From: an uncultured Opitutia bacterium
Lineage (GTDB): Bacteria; Verrucomicrobiota; Verrucomicrobiia; Opitutales; Opitutaceae
Direction of reading: 5' to 3'
Assembly: GCA_903820035.1 (NCBI GenBank)
Contig: CAIJFT010000405.1
Span: 1-64,000, forward strand
DNA length: 64,000 nt
Within the stretch, counting starts at the first letter, position 1. Each line of letters begins with the position of its first letter. Shown here one piece after another: positions 7,972 through 16,727 of the stretch. The position numbers and the translations under genes were made by a program. A model generated the notes under the pieces. It was not told where the DNA came from, searched no databases, and was given only the letters and a program-made list of their open reading frames with translations.

Positions 7972-10323
7972 TCAAAATTCAGTCGAAACCGTCAGGAAGT
8001 AGCCGCGCGTCACGAGAGGATTGTAGGTGCTCGTGAGCGGGTTGAGCGCGCCCGCGGTGGCCTTCGCGGCCTTGATCAAGATCACGTCGCGGTCGAAGAG
8101 ATTGTTGATCTGCAACCGGGCCTTGAAGCTCTTCAGGAAGCTGCCGCGCTTCAGGATGGTGCCGTAGCCGAGCGACAGGTCGTGCATCGTGTAGCCGCCC
8201 TGCACGATCGAGAGGGCGCCGGCGGGCAACGGGAGGTCGGGGCTCGCCGCGGAGGCCGTGTAGGTCGAGTACTGGCCGCTGTACTTGGCCATCATCGAGG
8301 CAAAGAAGCCGCCGCGGTCATAGATGAAGCCGTAGCCGGCGGTGACCTGCGGGATGCCGTCGATGCGGCGCTTGGAGCTCTCGTAGGTGCCATAGTTGCG
8401 CGAACCATTGGCGAACAGGCTCAGGCCGCCGGCGAGGTAGTAGGTGCCCTGGGCCTCGACGCCGTAGTAGTAGGCGCCCTTGGCGGTAAACGTGACCTTA
8501 TCGTTCGGGTTGATGATCCCCGTCTGGTTCGGATTCACCGCCGTGACCGGCAGGTTGTGGGTGCGGATAAAGTAGCCGGCGAAGTCGGCGTTGAAGCGGT
8601 TCGTCTTGTAGACGGTGCCGAGCTGGTAGTTCGTCGTCGTCTGCGGCTTCACCACGTTGTTTTCCGGATGATCCTCCTGGAAAAACGCCAGCGGTGGCGT
8701 GAGGAAGCCCTCGGCGAACTGGCCGTAGGCGGACCAGTTTTGCGCGAGACGGTAGTTGGCCAGCACGACCGGCAGCGTCTTGGCGTAGGTCTCGGTATAG
8801 TACGCAGGCAGCAGGTTGGTGGTCTGGTTGATCGGAGCGTCGATTTTGCGCTGCACCGACATGTACTTCACGCCGGGCGTGAGGGTCAGGCCCTGCAGCG
8901 GACGCCACGCGTACTCGGCGTACGGCTCGGTCGTGCGCGTGTAGAAGTGCATGTTGTAGACGTAGCCGCCCTTCGTGGCCGGAGCCAGGGGGTCGAGGTA
9001 GCCCGCGGGCATGGCGACCATCCCGAGCCGCTGGGCGTTTGCGACGTTGTAATCGAGGGCGTATTGGTAGCGCGGTCCAAACTGGTAGTCGTACCAGAGG
9101 CCGGCCTTGAACGTGCCAGCGTCGTCCTCGCGCGAGACGGCGAAGGTGTTGCCGATGGCGCGGACGAAGTTGACCTTGAACCGCCCGGCCAGATCGGTGC
9201 CGGCGACGATCTTGCCGTTGACGAGGGTGGCGCCGCCGTTGTTCGCGGGGGACTCGTGGCTGTTGTTGCTGTAGGAAAAGGTATAGACCTTGTCGCTCAG
9301 CTTCCAGCCGCCGCCCAAATTGCTGTCGAGGGCGATGAAGGCGGTGTCCGTTTGTTTCGCCTGGTAGTTCGAGCCGTAGTAGTTGCCGTTGCGGTCCAGC
9401 GGATCGGCCACGTTGCCGAAATTACGGCCCAGCGTCTGGATCTGCAGCCCGGTCAGCGGGGAGGCGTTCGGGTTGTTGAACTTGATGTTGTTGTACTCGC
9501 CCATGAACGTGAGCGTCGTATTCCGTCCGACGGGCTGGAGGTATTTGAAGAAATACGTGTTGCGCCGTAGCGTGCCGAAGGTGCGGTAACCGTCGGAGTC
9601 CATGTACTGGTAGCTGGTGATCAGCGAGCCGCCGCCGGCCTTGGGCATGACGCCGGTGTTGGCCTCAAAGTGGGCGAGCCGGGTTTTCCAGCTGCCGTAG
9701 CTGAGCGTCGGTACGAAGGACGCCTCGGTGCGGGGATCCTTGGTCTCCATCGCGAGCGTGCCACCGAAGGTGGCCATGCCGATCGTGCTGGCGGTGCCGG
9801 GGCCGCGGTCGACCGTCAGACGGCCGAGGAGCTTTGCCGGAAAGTAACTCGTGGTATGGTGGTTGAAGTCGTTGCCGTCGCCGAAGGGGATGCCGTCGAT
9901 GGTGACATTGTACTGGCCGTCACCGAAACCGCGCATGATCGGCTTGGACTCGTTGAGGCCCGGGCCGTTGGTGGAAAAATTCGTGACGCTCGGCGCGAGC
10001 GCCGCGATCATCGCGTAGTCGGCGGTGGGCGCGATGCTGTTCTGGATCGTCTGGAGGTTGATGATCGACTCGGGCTGCGTGGCCTCAAGCCGGCTCTCGG
10101 TCGGCGCCATGGTGGTCGCCGAGGTGCGGGCTTCCGTCACTTCGAATTCCTGGAGGCGGACGGCGCGGTCCGCCTCGGTCTTGTCCGGCCGGATCGCGAC
10201 CCGCGACTGCGCCAGCAGTCCTGAGCCGAACGCGAGGGCGAACGTGGCGGAGGCGATGAGGCGTGCGCCGCGGGGATAGGCGGGTTGACGCGGTATTTGT
10301 TTGGTGTGGGTGAATGAGTTCAC
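7972..10323 (-). CDS. TonB-dependent outer-membrane receptor
   Basis: TBDR of 783 residues. There is a signal peptide (LIASATFALAFGSGLLAQ) and a TonB-box-like AVRLQEFEVT at 54-63. The plug domain contains SIINLQTIQNSIAP, KPIMRGFGDGQYNVTIDG and VDRGPGTASTIGMATFGGTLAM, and the barrel ends in YFLTVSTEF. The start codon is GTG at 10323; the next in-frame ATG falls after the TonB box, so GTG is the credible start. It stands alone on its strand, with its own terminator at 7891-7923. No substrate can be assigned from context. The loop DGIPFGDGNDFNHH is compatible with a catecholate or oligosaccharide receptor, but that is not evidence. Confidence 0.92.
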   Translation of the reverse strand: MNSFTHTKQIPRQPAYPRGARLIASATFALAFGSGLLAQSRVAIRPDKTEADRAVRLQEFEVTEARTSATTMAPTESRLEATQPESIINLQTIQNSIAPTADYAMIAALAPSVTNFSTNGPGLNESKPIMRGFGDGQYNVTIDGIPFGDGNDFNHHTTSYFPAKLLGRLTVDRGPGTASTIGMATFGGTLAMETKDPRTEASFVPTLSYGSWKTRLAHFEANTGVMPKAGGGSLITSYQYMDSDGYRTFGTLRRNTYFFKYLQPVGRNTTLTFMGEYNNIKFNNPNASPLTGLQIQTLGRNFGNVADPLDRNGNYYGSNYQAKQTDTAFIALDSNLGGGWKLSDKVYTFSYSNNSHESPANNGGATLVNGKIVAGTDLAGRFKVNFVRAIGNTFAVSREDDAGTFKAGLWYDYQFGPRYQYALDYNVANAQRLGMVAMPAGYLDPLAPATKGGYVYNMHFYTRTTEPYAEYAWRPLQGLTLTPGVKYMSVQRKIDAPINQTTNLLPAYYTETYAKTLPVVLANYRLAQNWSAYGQFAEGFLTPPLAFFQEDHPENNVVKPQTTTNYQLGTVYKTNRFNADFAGYFIRTHNLPVTAVNPNQTGIINPNDKVTFTAKGAYYYGVEAQGTYYLAGGLSLFANGSRNYGTYESSKRRIDGIPQVTAGYGFIYDRGGFFASMMAKYSGQYSTYTASAASPDLPLPAGALSIVQGGYTMHDLSLGYGTILKRGSFLKSFKARLQINNLFDRDVILIKAAKATAGALNPLTSTYNPLVTRGYFLTVSTEF

Positions 10324-10506
10324 GGCGTGATAATGCCGGAGCTCGGTGACGAACGCGTGGCGAACAGGTGAACTTTCCGCTGCCTTTTGGAACGCGGGGT
10401 GCGGTGTTGCCGGATCTTAACCTGGGTGCCGTTGCGGGCAGTGGGCGCTGGCCTGATGCTCGGCGTGCGTCGCGGGGTGTGAGCCCGATGACGCGCCGCC
10501 GCTCCC

Positions 10507-10707
10507 ATGAAATACCTGAACCTCCTGCCTCCCGACGACCAAGTGCTCCAGTGGTTGCTGGAAATTGCGCGTCGGGCCGATGCGCTCGCGGCGCGGCGCG
10601 GCGTCACGCGCGTTTCCGACCGCCAGATCTGGCTCAAGGCCGAATTCGCGGTGTTCGAGGAAACCGAACGGGCCCGGCCGCATGCGGTGCTGATGTCCGC
10701 GAGTTGA
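10507..10707 (+). CDS. small conserved-looking hypothetical protein
   Basis: Protein of 66 residues with a plausible amphipathic helical composition (DDQVLQWLLEIARRADALAARRG, then DRQIWLKAEFAVFEE). Codon third positions are strongly GC, like its neighbours, and the ORF starts with an ATG in the pyrimidine-rich context typical of this window. It sits 25 bases ahead of the methyltransferase and may share its transcript. I do not recognise a family. It could be a DUF2934-like small helical protein, or a chance ORF. Confidence 0.45.
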   Translation: MKYLNLLPPDDQVLQWLLEIARRADALAARRGVTRVSDRQIWLKAEFAVFEETERARPHAVLMSAS

Positions 10708-10732
10708 AATCCGAATACCCGCGCTGACCGCC

Positions 10733-11581
10733 ATGTCCGAAGTCACACTGAACTGTCCGCCAGCCGCGCCGTCCGCGGCGGCCCCGGCCGCGGTTGTCCG
10801 CAATTATTTCACCGCTCCCGCCGCCGCCGCGCGTTACGCCACCGGCCGGCCCAGCCGCCAGTCGCGCGCGCTCGAGCTGGTGGCGGAGTCGCTCCGCGAG
10901 TGCCTGCCGTTTGGCCACGCGCTCGATGTCGGCTGTGGTACGGGCCACTCGACGGTGGCCCTGTTGCCGTATGCCACGCGCATCGTCGGCCTCGACTCTT
11001 CCTCGGCCATGCTGGCGCAGGCGGCGGCGGATCCGCGGATCGAGTATCGCAAGGGCCACGCGGAGGCCCTGCCGTTCCGGGCCGCCCACTTCGACCTCGT
11101 GACGGTCAGCGCGGCGTATCATTGGTTTGAACACGAACGATTTTTGCGCGAGGCGGCCCGCGTCCTGCGGCCCGGCGGCTGGCTGGTGCTGTACAAGGCG
11201 GGCTCGATCGGCCGGCCGGAGTGCTATCCGGAATTTGCCCCTTGGTTGCGGGACGTCCTCCGTGCCCGCTATCCGAAGGTGGCGCGGAACAGCGAGGCCC
11301 TGACCGCGGAGGCGGCGGCTGAATTCGGGTTCAGCGAGGCGTGGTGTGAGGTCACCCCGCAGCGGCAAACGCACACCCTGGAAAGCTATGTGAACAACCT
11401 CATGACCCACAGCAGCGTGATCCGGGTGGTGGACGGAGGACATGAGCCCGCGGACCACGCCCGCGCCTGGCTGCGCGCGGAACTCGAACGGTTTTTCACC
11501 GGGGGCCAGACTGAATTTACCACCGAGATCCGCGTCCATGTGCTGCGGCGGATGCCTGCCGGCGGTGAGTGCGCCGGCTGA
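10733..11581 (+). CDS. class I SAM-dependent methyltransferase
   Basis: Rossmann-fold methyltransferase of 282 residues, Methyltransf_11 type. Motif I ALDVGCGTG is at about 63-71, followed by the acidic strand end IVGLDSSSAML, motif IV-like PFRAAHFDLVTVSAAYHW, and RVLRPGGWLVLY. Related proteins (UbiE/trans-aconitate-type) act on small molecules; the substrate here is not determinable. The His/Trp after motif IV (AYHWFEHERFL) is typical of trans-aconitate-like members. It has no signal peptide and should be cytosolic. It may be co-transcribed with the small ORF upstream, and it is convergent with the phosphatase. Confidence 0.9.
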   Translation: MSEVTLNCPPAAPSAAAPAAVVRNYFTAPAAAARYATGRPSRQSRALELVAESLRECLPFGHALDVGCGTGHSTVALLPYATRIVGLDSSSAMLAQAAADPRIEYRKGHAEALPFRAAHFDLVTVSAAYHWFEHERFLREAARVLRPGGWLVLYKAGSIGRPECYPEFAPWLRDVLRARYPKVARNSEALTAEAAAEFGFSEAWCEVTPQRQTHTLESYVNNLMTHSSVIRVVDGGHEPADHARAWLRAELERFFTGGQTEFTTEIRVHVLRRMPAGGECAG

Positions 11582-11653
11582 GGGAGGAAGGCCGGCAGCT
11601 GAAAGCCCCGCGCGAATTGGCGGAGTTTACAACCTGAAGGCCTCAGTTGCCGC

Positions 11654-13291
11654 TCAGTTTCCTGGCCGCGGTTGCAGCAGCAGCAGGAGCGAAGGGGAGC
11701 GGGCGCCCGCCGGTGTCCGGCAACCGAGCAGCGCGGCGAGGGTCGGCACGATCTGCGCCGGCGACACGGGCTCGCGGATCACTTGGGCCGCGATTCCCGG
11801 CCCGCAGAGAATCACCGGGACGTGGGTGTCGTAGTCGTAGGGTGAACCGTGCATCGCCGCGTAGCGCTCGGCTTCGGGATAGAGGTACCAGAGTTTTTCC
11901 TGCACGATCACCACGTCGCCGGAGCGGGCCGGGTGAAAGGCACGGCGCACGCGTTCCCCCAACGGCGTGGCGGGGACTTCGCCCCGCGCCAAGCGGACGT
12001 GTTCAAAGGCATAGGCGATGCCCGGCAGTTGGCGGACCGCGGCGGCGAGGGCGGCTTGCACGGCGGCGGGAGTCAGTTTCGCCGCGGCGACCCGCGGGAG
12101 ATCAAGGTAGAAGCCCGGCGGGACGAAGGCCCTGACGAGATCGGTTTCGACGCCGAGCGAGCGTCGCAGCAGCGCGTTGACCTGGGCCAGGACTTCGGCC
12201 GGCTGAATCCGGCCGGCGGCGAGGCCGCGGGCGCGCGACGCCTCGGGGATATCCGCCGAACCGTGGTCGGCCGAGAGCACGATCAGCACGTGGTCGAGGC
12301 CGACGGCGTCGTCGAGAAACCGGAAGAAGTCCGCGAGGTTGGCGTCGAGCCGCAGGAGATTGTCTTCCGCTTCGGGGCTTTCCGGTCCGTAGGCGTGGCC
12401 GATGTAGTCCGTCGAGGACAGACTCACGGACAGGTAATCGAGTCCGCCGGTCCGGCCGATTTTTTCCGCGGTGATGAGTTCCCGGGTGAAGCCCAGGGTC
12501 AGTTCATCGAAAAAAGGCGTGTACGGAAACGCGGCGAGGAAGAGGGCATCGGACTTGGCCAGCAACGGATGGGGAAAGGTCCGGCCGAGTGACCCGGCGG
12601 GGCGGGCGTGGGGGTTCGCGGCGACCGTGGTGGTCCGGAGCGGGGTCCAGGTCAGCGCCTGGTAGGCGGCGAAGGCCTTGGTGCCATTCCACGCTTCCAG
12701 CCACGCGGGCAGGGTGGACCGGTAAAAGGTGCTGGTGGTAAAACCGCCGGTGGATTCAGAAAACCAATACGCCTGGCCGCGTTGGCCGCCCGGAATGACG
12801 GCGCTGCGGTCTTTGCCGGCCACGGCGAAGGCCCGCCGCCCGGGCCCGCTGGCGACGATTTCATCGCCGATGGTCGCGGCGAGGAGCAGCGCGGGTGAAA
12901 CGCCAACGCCCGGCTTGGCGGGTTCACCGATGACCGGGAAGCGGGCGTCGGCGACGCAGTACGTCATCCGCCCGGTCGCGCGGTCGTACCAGTCGTTGGC
13001 GACGATGCCGTGTTCGCCGGTGGCGGCGCCGGTGGCGAGCACGGCGTGTCCGCTGGCCGTGAGCGTGTTGGCCGCATCATGGTACGCCGCGGTAAACCAA
13101 ACTCCGCGTTCAAGCAGGCGCTGGAAGCCGCCCGCGCCGAATTTCTCCCGATACTTGGGCAAGCGATCGCCCCGCAACTGGTCGATGGTCAACTGCAGGA
13201 CCAAGCGTGGTTCCTCGGGCGGCATGGCGGCCGCGCCGAGCGTGGCCGGTGCGGCGGCGGCGAGGAAAAAGGCGAGGAGGCGGCGTGGCAT
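11654..13291 (-). CDS. secreted alkaline phosphatase/phosphodiesterase (PafA-like, type I PDE superfamily)
   Basis: Exported metallophosphatase of 545 residues. A signal peptide covers about 1-22 (LLAFFLAAAAPATLGAAA). The first metal Asp is in LTIDQLRGD, and the nucleophilic Thr in the block NTLTASGHAVLATGA. A later metal block LSADHGSAD and the C-terminal HGSPYDYDTHVPVILCGPG supply the remaining Asp/His ligands. The length matches PafA-type periplasmic monoesterases (about 530-560), which release phosphate from varied organic phosphates. It is transcribed alone, convergent with the methyltransferase and divergent from the histone-like gene. The family is clear; the substrate range is inferred. 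Confidence 0.9.
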   Translation of the reverse strand: MPRRLLAFFLAAAAPATLGAAAMPPEEPRLVLQLTIDQLRGDRLPKYREKFGAGGFQRLLERGVWFTAAYHDAANTLTASGHAVLATGAATGEHGIVANDWYDRATGRMTYCVADARFPVIGEPAKPGVGVSPALLLAATIGDEIVASGPGRRAFAVAGKDRSAVIPGGQRGQAYWFSESTGGFTTSTFYRSTLPAWLEAWNGTKAFAAYQALTWTPLRTTTVAANPHARPAGSLGRTFPHPLLAKSDALFLAAFPYTPFFDELTLGFTRELITAEKIGRTGGLDYLSVSLSSTDYIGHAYGPESPEAEDNLLRLDANLADFFRFLDDAVGLDHVLIVLSADHGSADIPEASRARGLAAGRIQPAEVLAQVNALLRRSLGVETDLVRAFVPPGFYLDLPRVAAAKLTPAAVQAALAAAVRQLPGIAYAFEHVRLARGEVPATPLGERVRRAFHPARSGDVVIVQEKLWYLYPEAERYAAMHGSPYDYDTHVPVILCGPGIAAQVIREPVSPAQIVPTLAALLGCRTPAGARSPSLLLLLQPRPGN

Positions 13292-13490
13292 GAGCGTCGC
13301 CGCCAGCAGGTCCGAGCCGGAGCCTCACGTCAGCGTTCGGAATGTGAATTTCAGGTGACGCGGCACCTTCGCTTCCGGCGCAAATGTAACATTGCCGCCG
13401 TTGCGCCGCCGGTCGGGCGAGGGTAGATTCTGACCTGAAGCGAGGCGCGTTCCTGCGCCCGGCGGCCGGTAACCCTGATATCACTCCCCT

Positions 13491-13832
13491 ATGAGCAGCA
13501 ACGGACCGAAGACCCAGGCCACTCCGGTGGCCAAACTGGCGGAACACATCGCCGCCGCCCAGAAGCAGGCGGACCAAGCCAAGAAGACGGCGCAGGCGGC
13601 GAAGGCGCAGGTCAAACAGGCGAAGAAGAAATTCAAGGAGGCCAAGCGCAACGCCAAGGCGGCCAAGAAAGCGGTAAAGTCGCTCAAGCTGGAGCTCAGT
13701 GCGGTGACGGCCAAGGCGAAGAAGGCCAAGGTGGTGTTGCGCCCGAAGCGCCCGGCCAAGAAACCGGCGGCCACGCTGCCGTCCGCCGCCCCCGCACCGG
13801 TGGGGCCCGCGCCGGCCGCGCCTGCAGCCTGA
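13491..13832 (+). CDS. histone H1-like Lys/Ala-rich protein
   Basis: Protein of 113 residues built almost entirely of Lys, Ala and Gln. There is a long helix-forming core (QKQADQAKKTAQAAKAQ and similar heptad-like runs over about 20-80), then a Pro/Ala tail with KRPAKKPAATLP. This matches the composition of bacterial H1-like proteins, which bind DNA or RNA through Lys-rich helices and PAKK motifs. The core could also form a coiled coil. The ATG follows a pyrimidine tract (CACTCCCCT). It lies in a cluster with two PPK2 enzymes; binding of polyphosphate by Lys-rich proteins is known in principle, but a link here is speculation. Confidence 0.75.
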   Translation: MSSNGPKTQATPVAKLAEHIAAAQKQADQAKKTAQAAKAQVKQAKKKFKEAKRNAKAAKKAVKSLKLELSAVTAKAKKAKVVLRPKRPAKKPAATLPSAAPAPVGPAPAAPAA

Positions 13833-13924
13833 GCCGGAGCGTCTGAACCCGGCCCGCTCCCCGGTGGGGCCCGCTGTCTCCAACGGGGATGCACGCCCGG
13901 AAAGGCGCGACGAAACCGGTCCGC

Positions 13925-14854
13925 TCAGTAGATCTCCGGCACGATCATCTTGGCTGCCACCGGTTCGCGCCGGTAGTTCGGATCATGGATCCGCGGCGGC
14001 AGTACGATCTGTTCGTGTTCGACCTCGTTATACTTGATCTGGGAGAGCAGGTGGTGGATGCAGTTGAGCCGGCCCTTCTTCTTGTCCGCGGCCTGCACGA
14101 CCCACCACGGCGCCTCGGCGATGTGGGTGCGTTGGAACATCACCTCCTTGGCCTTGGTGTAGAGTTCCCAGCGCTTGCGGGACTCGAGGTCCATCGGGCT
14201 GAGTTTCCACTGCTTGAGCGGATCGTTGATCCGGCAGCGGAAGCGAAACTCCTGCTCCTCGTCGGTGATGGAGAACCAGTACTTGATGAGCTGGATGCCG
14301 GACCGCACGAGCATCTTTTCGAACTCGGGCACGGACCGGAAAAATTCCTCGTACTCCGCGTCGGAGCAGAAACCCATCACGCGTTCCACGCCCGCCCGGT
14401 TGTACCAACTGCGGTCGAAGAGCACCATTTCGCCGGCGGCGGGGAGGTGTTCCACGTAGCGCTGAAAATACCACTGGGTTTTTTCGCGGTTCGACGGTGC
14501 GGGCAGGGCGGCCACCCGGGCGACGCGCGGGTTCAGCCGTTGCGTGATGCGCTTGATGACCCCGCCCTTGCCGGCGGCGTCACGACCTTCGAACAGGATC
14601 ACCACCCGGTGGCCGCTCGCGACGATCCAATCGTGCATCTTCACCAGTTCGCCCTGCAGGCGGAACAGCTCGCGGAAATACTGGTTCCGCGCCGACGGCG
14701 AGGAGTTTGACTCCGTCGGGCGCGCCGGCTGGTTGGGATCGAGGCTTTCCCAATCCTCCCGCTCCATCTCCAACTCCTCATCGTAGTCGTCGATCAGCTC
14801 GCGGTGGACGCGGCGGATGAGCTCGTCGTCGTGCTTCAGGGAAGGTTTGCTCAT
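13925..14854 (-). CDS. ppk2: polyphosphate kinase 2, class I type
   Basis: PPK2 of 309 residues, which transfers phosphate between polyphosphate and nucleoside diphosphates. Walker A FEGRDAAGKGG lies at about 88-98, followed by the lid region WYFQRYVEHLPAAGEMV, Walker B-like LFDRSWYNRAGVERVMGFC and the conserved block KYWFSITDEEQEFRFRCR. It lacks the duplicated domain of the neighbour and resembles the Pseudomonas PPK2 single-domain class. The N-terminal ~60 residues are acidic and polar. The ATG at 14854 begins at MSKPSLK; the track's upstream extension looks non-coding. It is divergent from the two-domain PPK2 gene, with 182 bases between starts. Confidence 0.93.
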   Translation of the reverse strand: MSKPSLKHDDELIRRVHRELIDDYDEELEMEREDWESLDPNQPARPTESNSSPSARNQYFRELFRLQGELVKMHDWIVASGHRVVILFEGRDAAGKGGVIKRITQRLNPRVARVAALPAPSNREKTQWYFQRYVEHLPAAGEMVLFDRSWYNRAGVERVMGFCSDAEYEEFFRSVPEFEKMLVRSGIQLIKYWFSITDEEQEFRFRCRINDPLKQWKLSPMDLESRKRWELYTKAKEVMFQRTHIAEAPWWVVQAADKKKGRLNCIHHLLSQIKYNEVEHEQIVLPPRIHDPNYRREPVAAKMIVPEIY

Positions 14855-15036
14855 GCGTCGGTAGAGTGGGGTCAGCAGCCAAGGGCCGGTGGTTCCCCGG
14901 GCGCAAGCCACCGCCGGCGGCGATGGCTCCGGTCGCCGGAATGTAACCGGTTCGTCACCTGATTGACGCATTCGGGGCGCCCGCCGGCGCGGGCGCGGCT
15001 CGACAACCGGTGGGCCCGCGGCAGTTTGGCGGCTGC

Positions 15037-16512
15037 ATGCCGAAAGCCCAAGAACGCTTGCCGAAGCGGCTCTATCAGGCGCGCGCCACGCGGCTCCGCG
15101 CCCGCCTGACCCAACTTCAGCTCGAACTGAAGGATGCGCCCTTCAAGGTGCTCCTCATCATTGCCGGCCCGGAAGGGGCGGGCCGCGGCAGTCTCCTCAA
15201 CACGCTCGCCGAATGGCTCGATCCCCGCGGCGTGGAGACGTTCTCCTACCATCCGCCCACCGACGAGGAGGAGAAGCGCCCGCACCAATGGCGGTTCTGG
15301 CGCAGTCTGCCCGCCAAGGGCCGCATCGGGCTGTATGCGGGATCCTGGTACACGGAGACGCTCCGCGAGGAGGCGCGCAGCGAAAGTGCGCTCAGCCACA
15401 TCGCCCACGAGGCGGATCGCATCCGGGCCTTCGAGAAGCTGCTCGCCGACGGCGGCACCCTCATCCTCAAGGTCTGGCTGGAGATTTCGAAGGAGGCCCA
15501 GGGCCGGCGTTTGAAGACCCTGCGCGAGGATCCGGCCACGGCGTGGCGCGTGACCGACGAGGATTGGGAACATCACCGGCATTACGACCGGTTGGCGGAG
15601 ACGGCCTGGATGATCCGCAGCAAGACCGACCGGCCAGGGGCTCGGTGGACGACGGTGGAGGCCGAGGATGAGCGGGCGCGTGATCTCGCGGTCGGGCAAC
15701 TCCTGCTCACCCGCTTTCGCCAGCAACAGAAGAAAATGGCCCGGCTGGCCCGTCCGCGCGCGCCCGCCGAGGTGACCTCGCTCCGTGCCTCCGGCCTGCG
15801 CCGTCTGCACGCGCTGCCGTTGGATCAGGAGCTTTCGGAAAAGGACTACCATGCTGCGCGGGAGAAATGGCTCGGCCGCCTGAACCGGGCGGTGCGGGCG
15901 GCCTTCGCGGCCGAGCGGGCCGTGGTGTTTGCCTTCGAGGGCTGGGATGCGGCGGGCAAGGGCGGGGCCATCCGTCGCCTGACGAGTGCCATTGATCCGC
16001 GCGACTACCGCGTGATTCCGGTCGCGAAGCCGACCGACGAGGAAAAACACGCGCACTACCTCTGGCGCTTTTGGCGGGACCAGCCCCGGGCCGGCCGCAT
16101 GGCGGTCTTTGACCGCTCCTGGTACGGCCGGGTGCTCGTGGAGCGGCTGGAGGGATTCTGCCGCGACGACGAGTGGCGCCGGGCGTATGAGGAAATCAAC
16201 GACTTCGAGCGGCAGCTGACCGACCACGGCGCCATCGTGATCAAGTATTGGCTGCACGTCTCGCACGCGGAGCAGCTGCGGCGTTTTCGTGAGCGCGAGA
16301 CGACCCCGCACAAGCAGCACAAGATCAACCACGAGGACTGGCGCAACCGGCGCAAGCGCGCGGCCTATGAGGTGGCGGTCGGCGACATGCTCGCGTTGAC
16401 CGACCGGGACAACGCGCCGTGGCACCTCGTGCCGGCCAATGACAAGCGGTATGCCCGGCTGGAAGTGCTCCGCTATGCCAGCCGCCGGATCGAGGAAGTG
16501 CTCGAAGGCTGA
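15037..16512 (+). CDS. pap: polyphosphate:AMP phosphotransferase (tandem PPK2)
   Basis: Two PPK2 domains in one 491-residue chain, the architecture of class II enzymes that phosphorylate AMP to ADP with polyphosphate. The C-terminal domain is intact (GWDAAGKGG near 303-311; FDRSWYGRVLVERLEGFC near 356). The N-terminal domain is degenerate: its P-loop reads GPEGAGRGS and its Walker B region reads LYAGSWYTETL, lacking the Lys and Asp. That loss is known for this family, where only the second domain is thought to be catalytic. ATG 15037 is preferred to the track GTG at 15010. With the divergent ppk2 it could form a polyphosphate-driven route AMP to ADP to ATP. Confidence 0.93.
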   Translation: MPKAQERLPKRLYQARATRLRARLTQLQLELKDAPFKVLLIIAGPEGAGRGSLLNTLAEWLDPRGVETFSYHPPTDEEEKRPHQWRFWRSLPAKGRIGLYAGSWYTETLREEARSESALSHIAHEADRIRAFEKLLADGGTLILKVWLEISKEAQGRRLKTLREDPATAWRVTDEDWEHHRHYDRLAETAWMIRSKTDRPGARWTTVEAEDERARDLAVGQLLLTRFRQQQKKMARLARPRAPAEVTSLRASGLRRLHALPLDQELSEKDYHAAREKWLGRLNRAVRAAFAAERAVVFAFEGWDAAGKGGAIRRLTSAIDPRDYRVIPVAKPTDEEKHAHYLWRFWRDQPRAGRMAVFDRSWYGRVLVERLEGFCRDDEWRRAYEEINDFERQLTDHGAIVIKYWLHVSHAEQLRRFRERETTPHKQHKINHEDWRNRRKRAAYEVAVGDMLALTDRDNAPWHLVPANDKRYARLEVLRYASRRIEEVLEG

Positions 16513-16727
16513 GGCACGTAGACCGTGGCGCCCCGTGAGGGTCGGCGCGGCCTTTCCCGGTCGCCGCGGGTGCGGCTGCCGGCTGGAAAACGTGGGGGGC
16601 GGACGGCCGAAGGTTTCATGACCACGTGGGTGCTGCGCTCCAACGCGGCTGCGGGAAGAACCGGCGAAGGGAATCGCGCGACCGCATCGCGCTTCACAAT
16701 CGGCGGCAAACCGCCCATCCCTGACGC

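Noticed and set aside
7645-9570. 641-residue + strand ORF
   Set aside because: Starts inside the GH3 gene in another frame and runs antisense through the second TBDR; no recognisable domain.
10368-10727. 119-residue + strand ORF
   Set aside because: Overlaps the better 66-residue candidate in another frame and has an Arg/Pro/Ala-rich translation.
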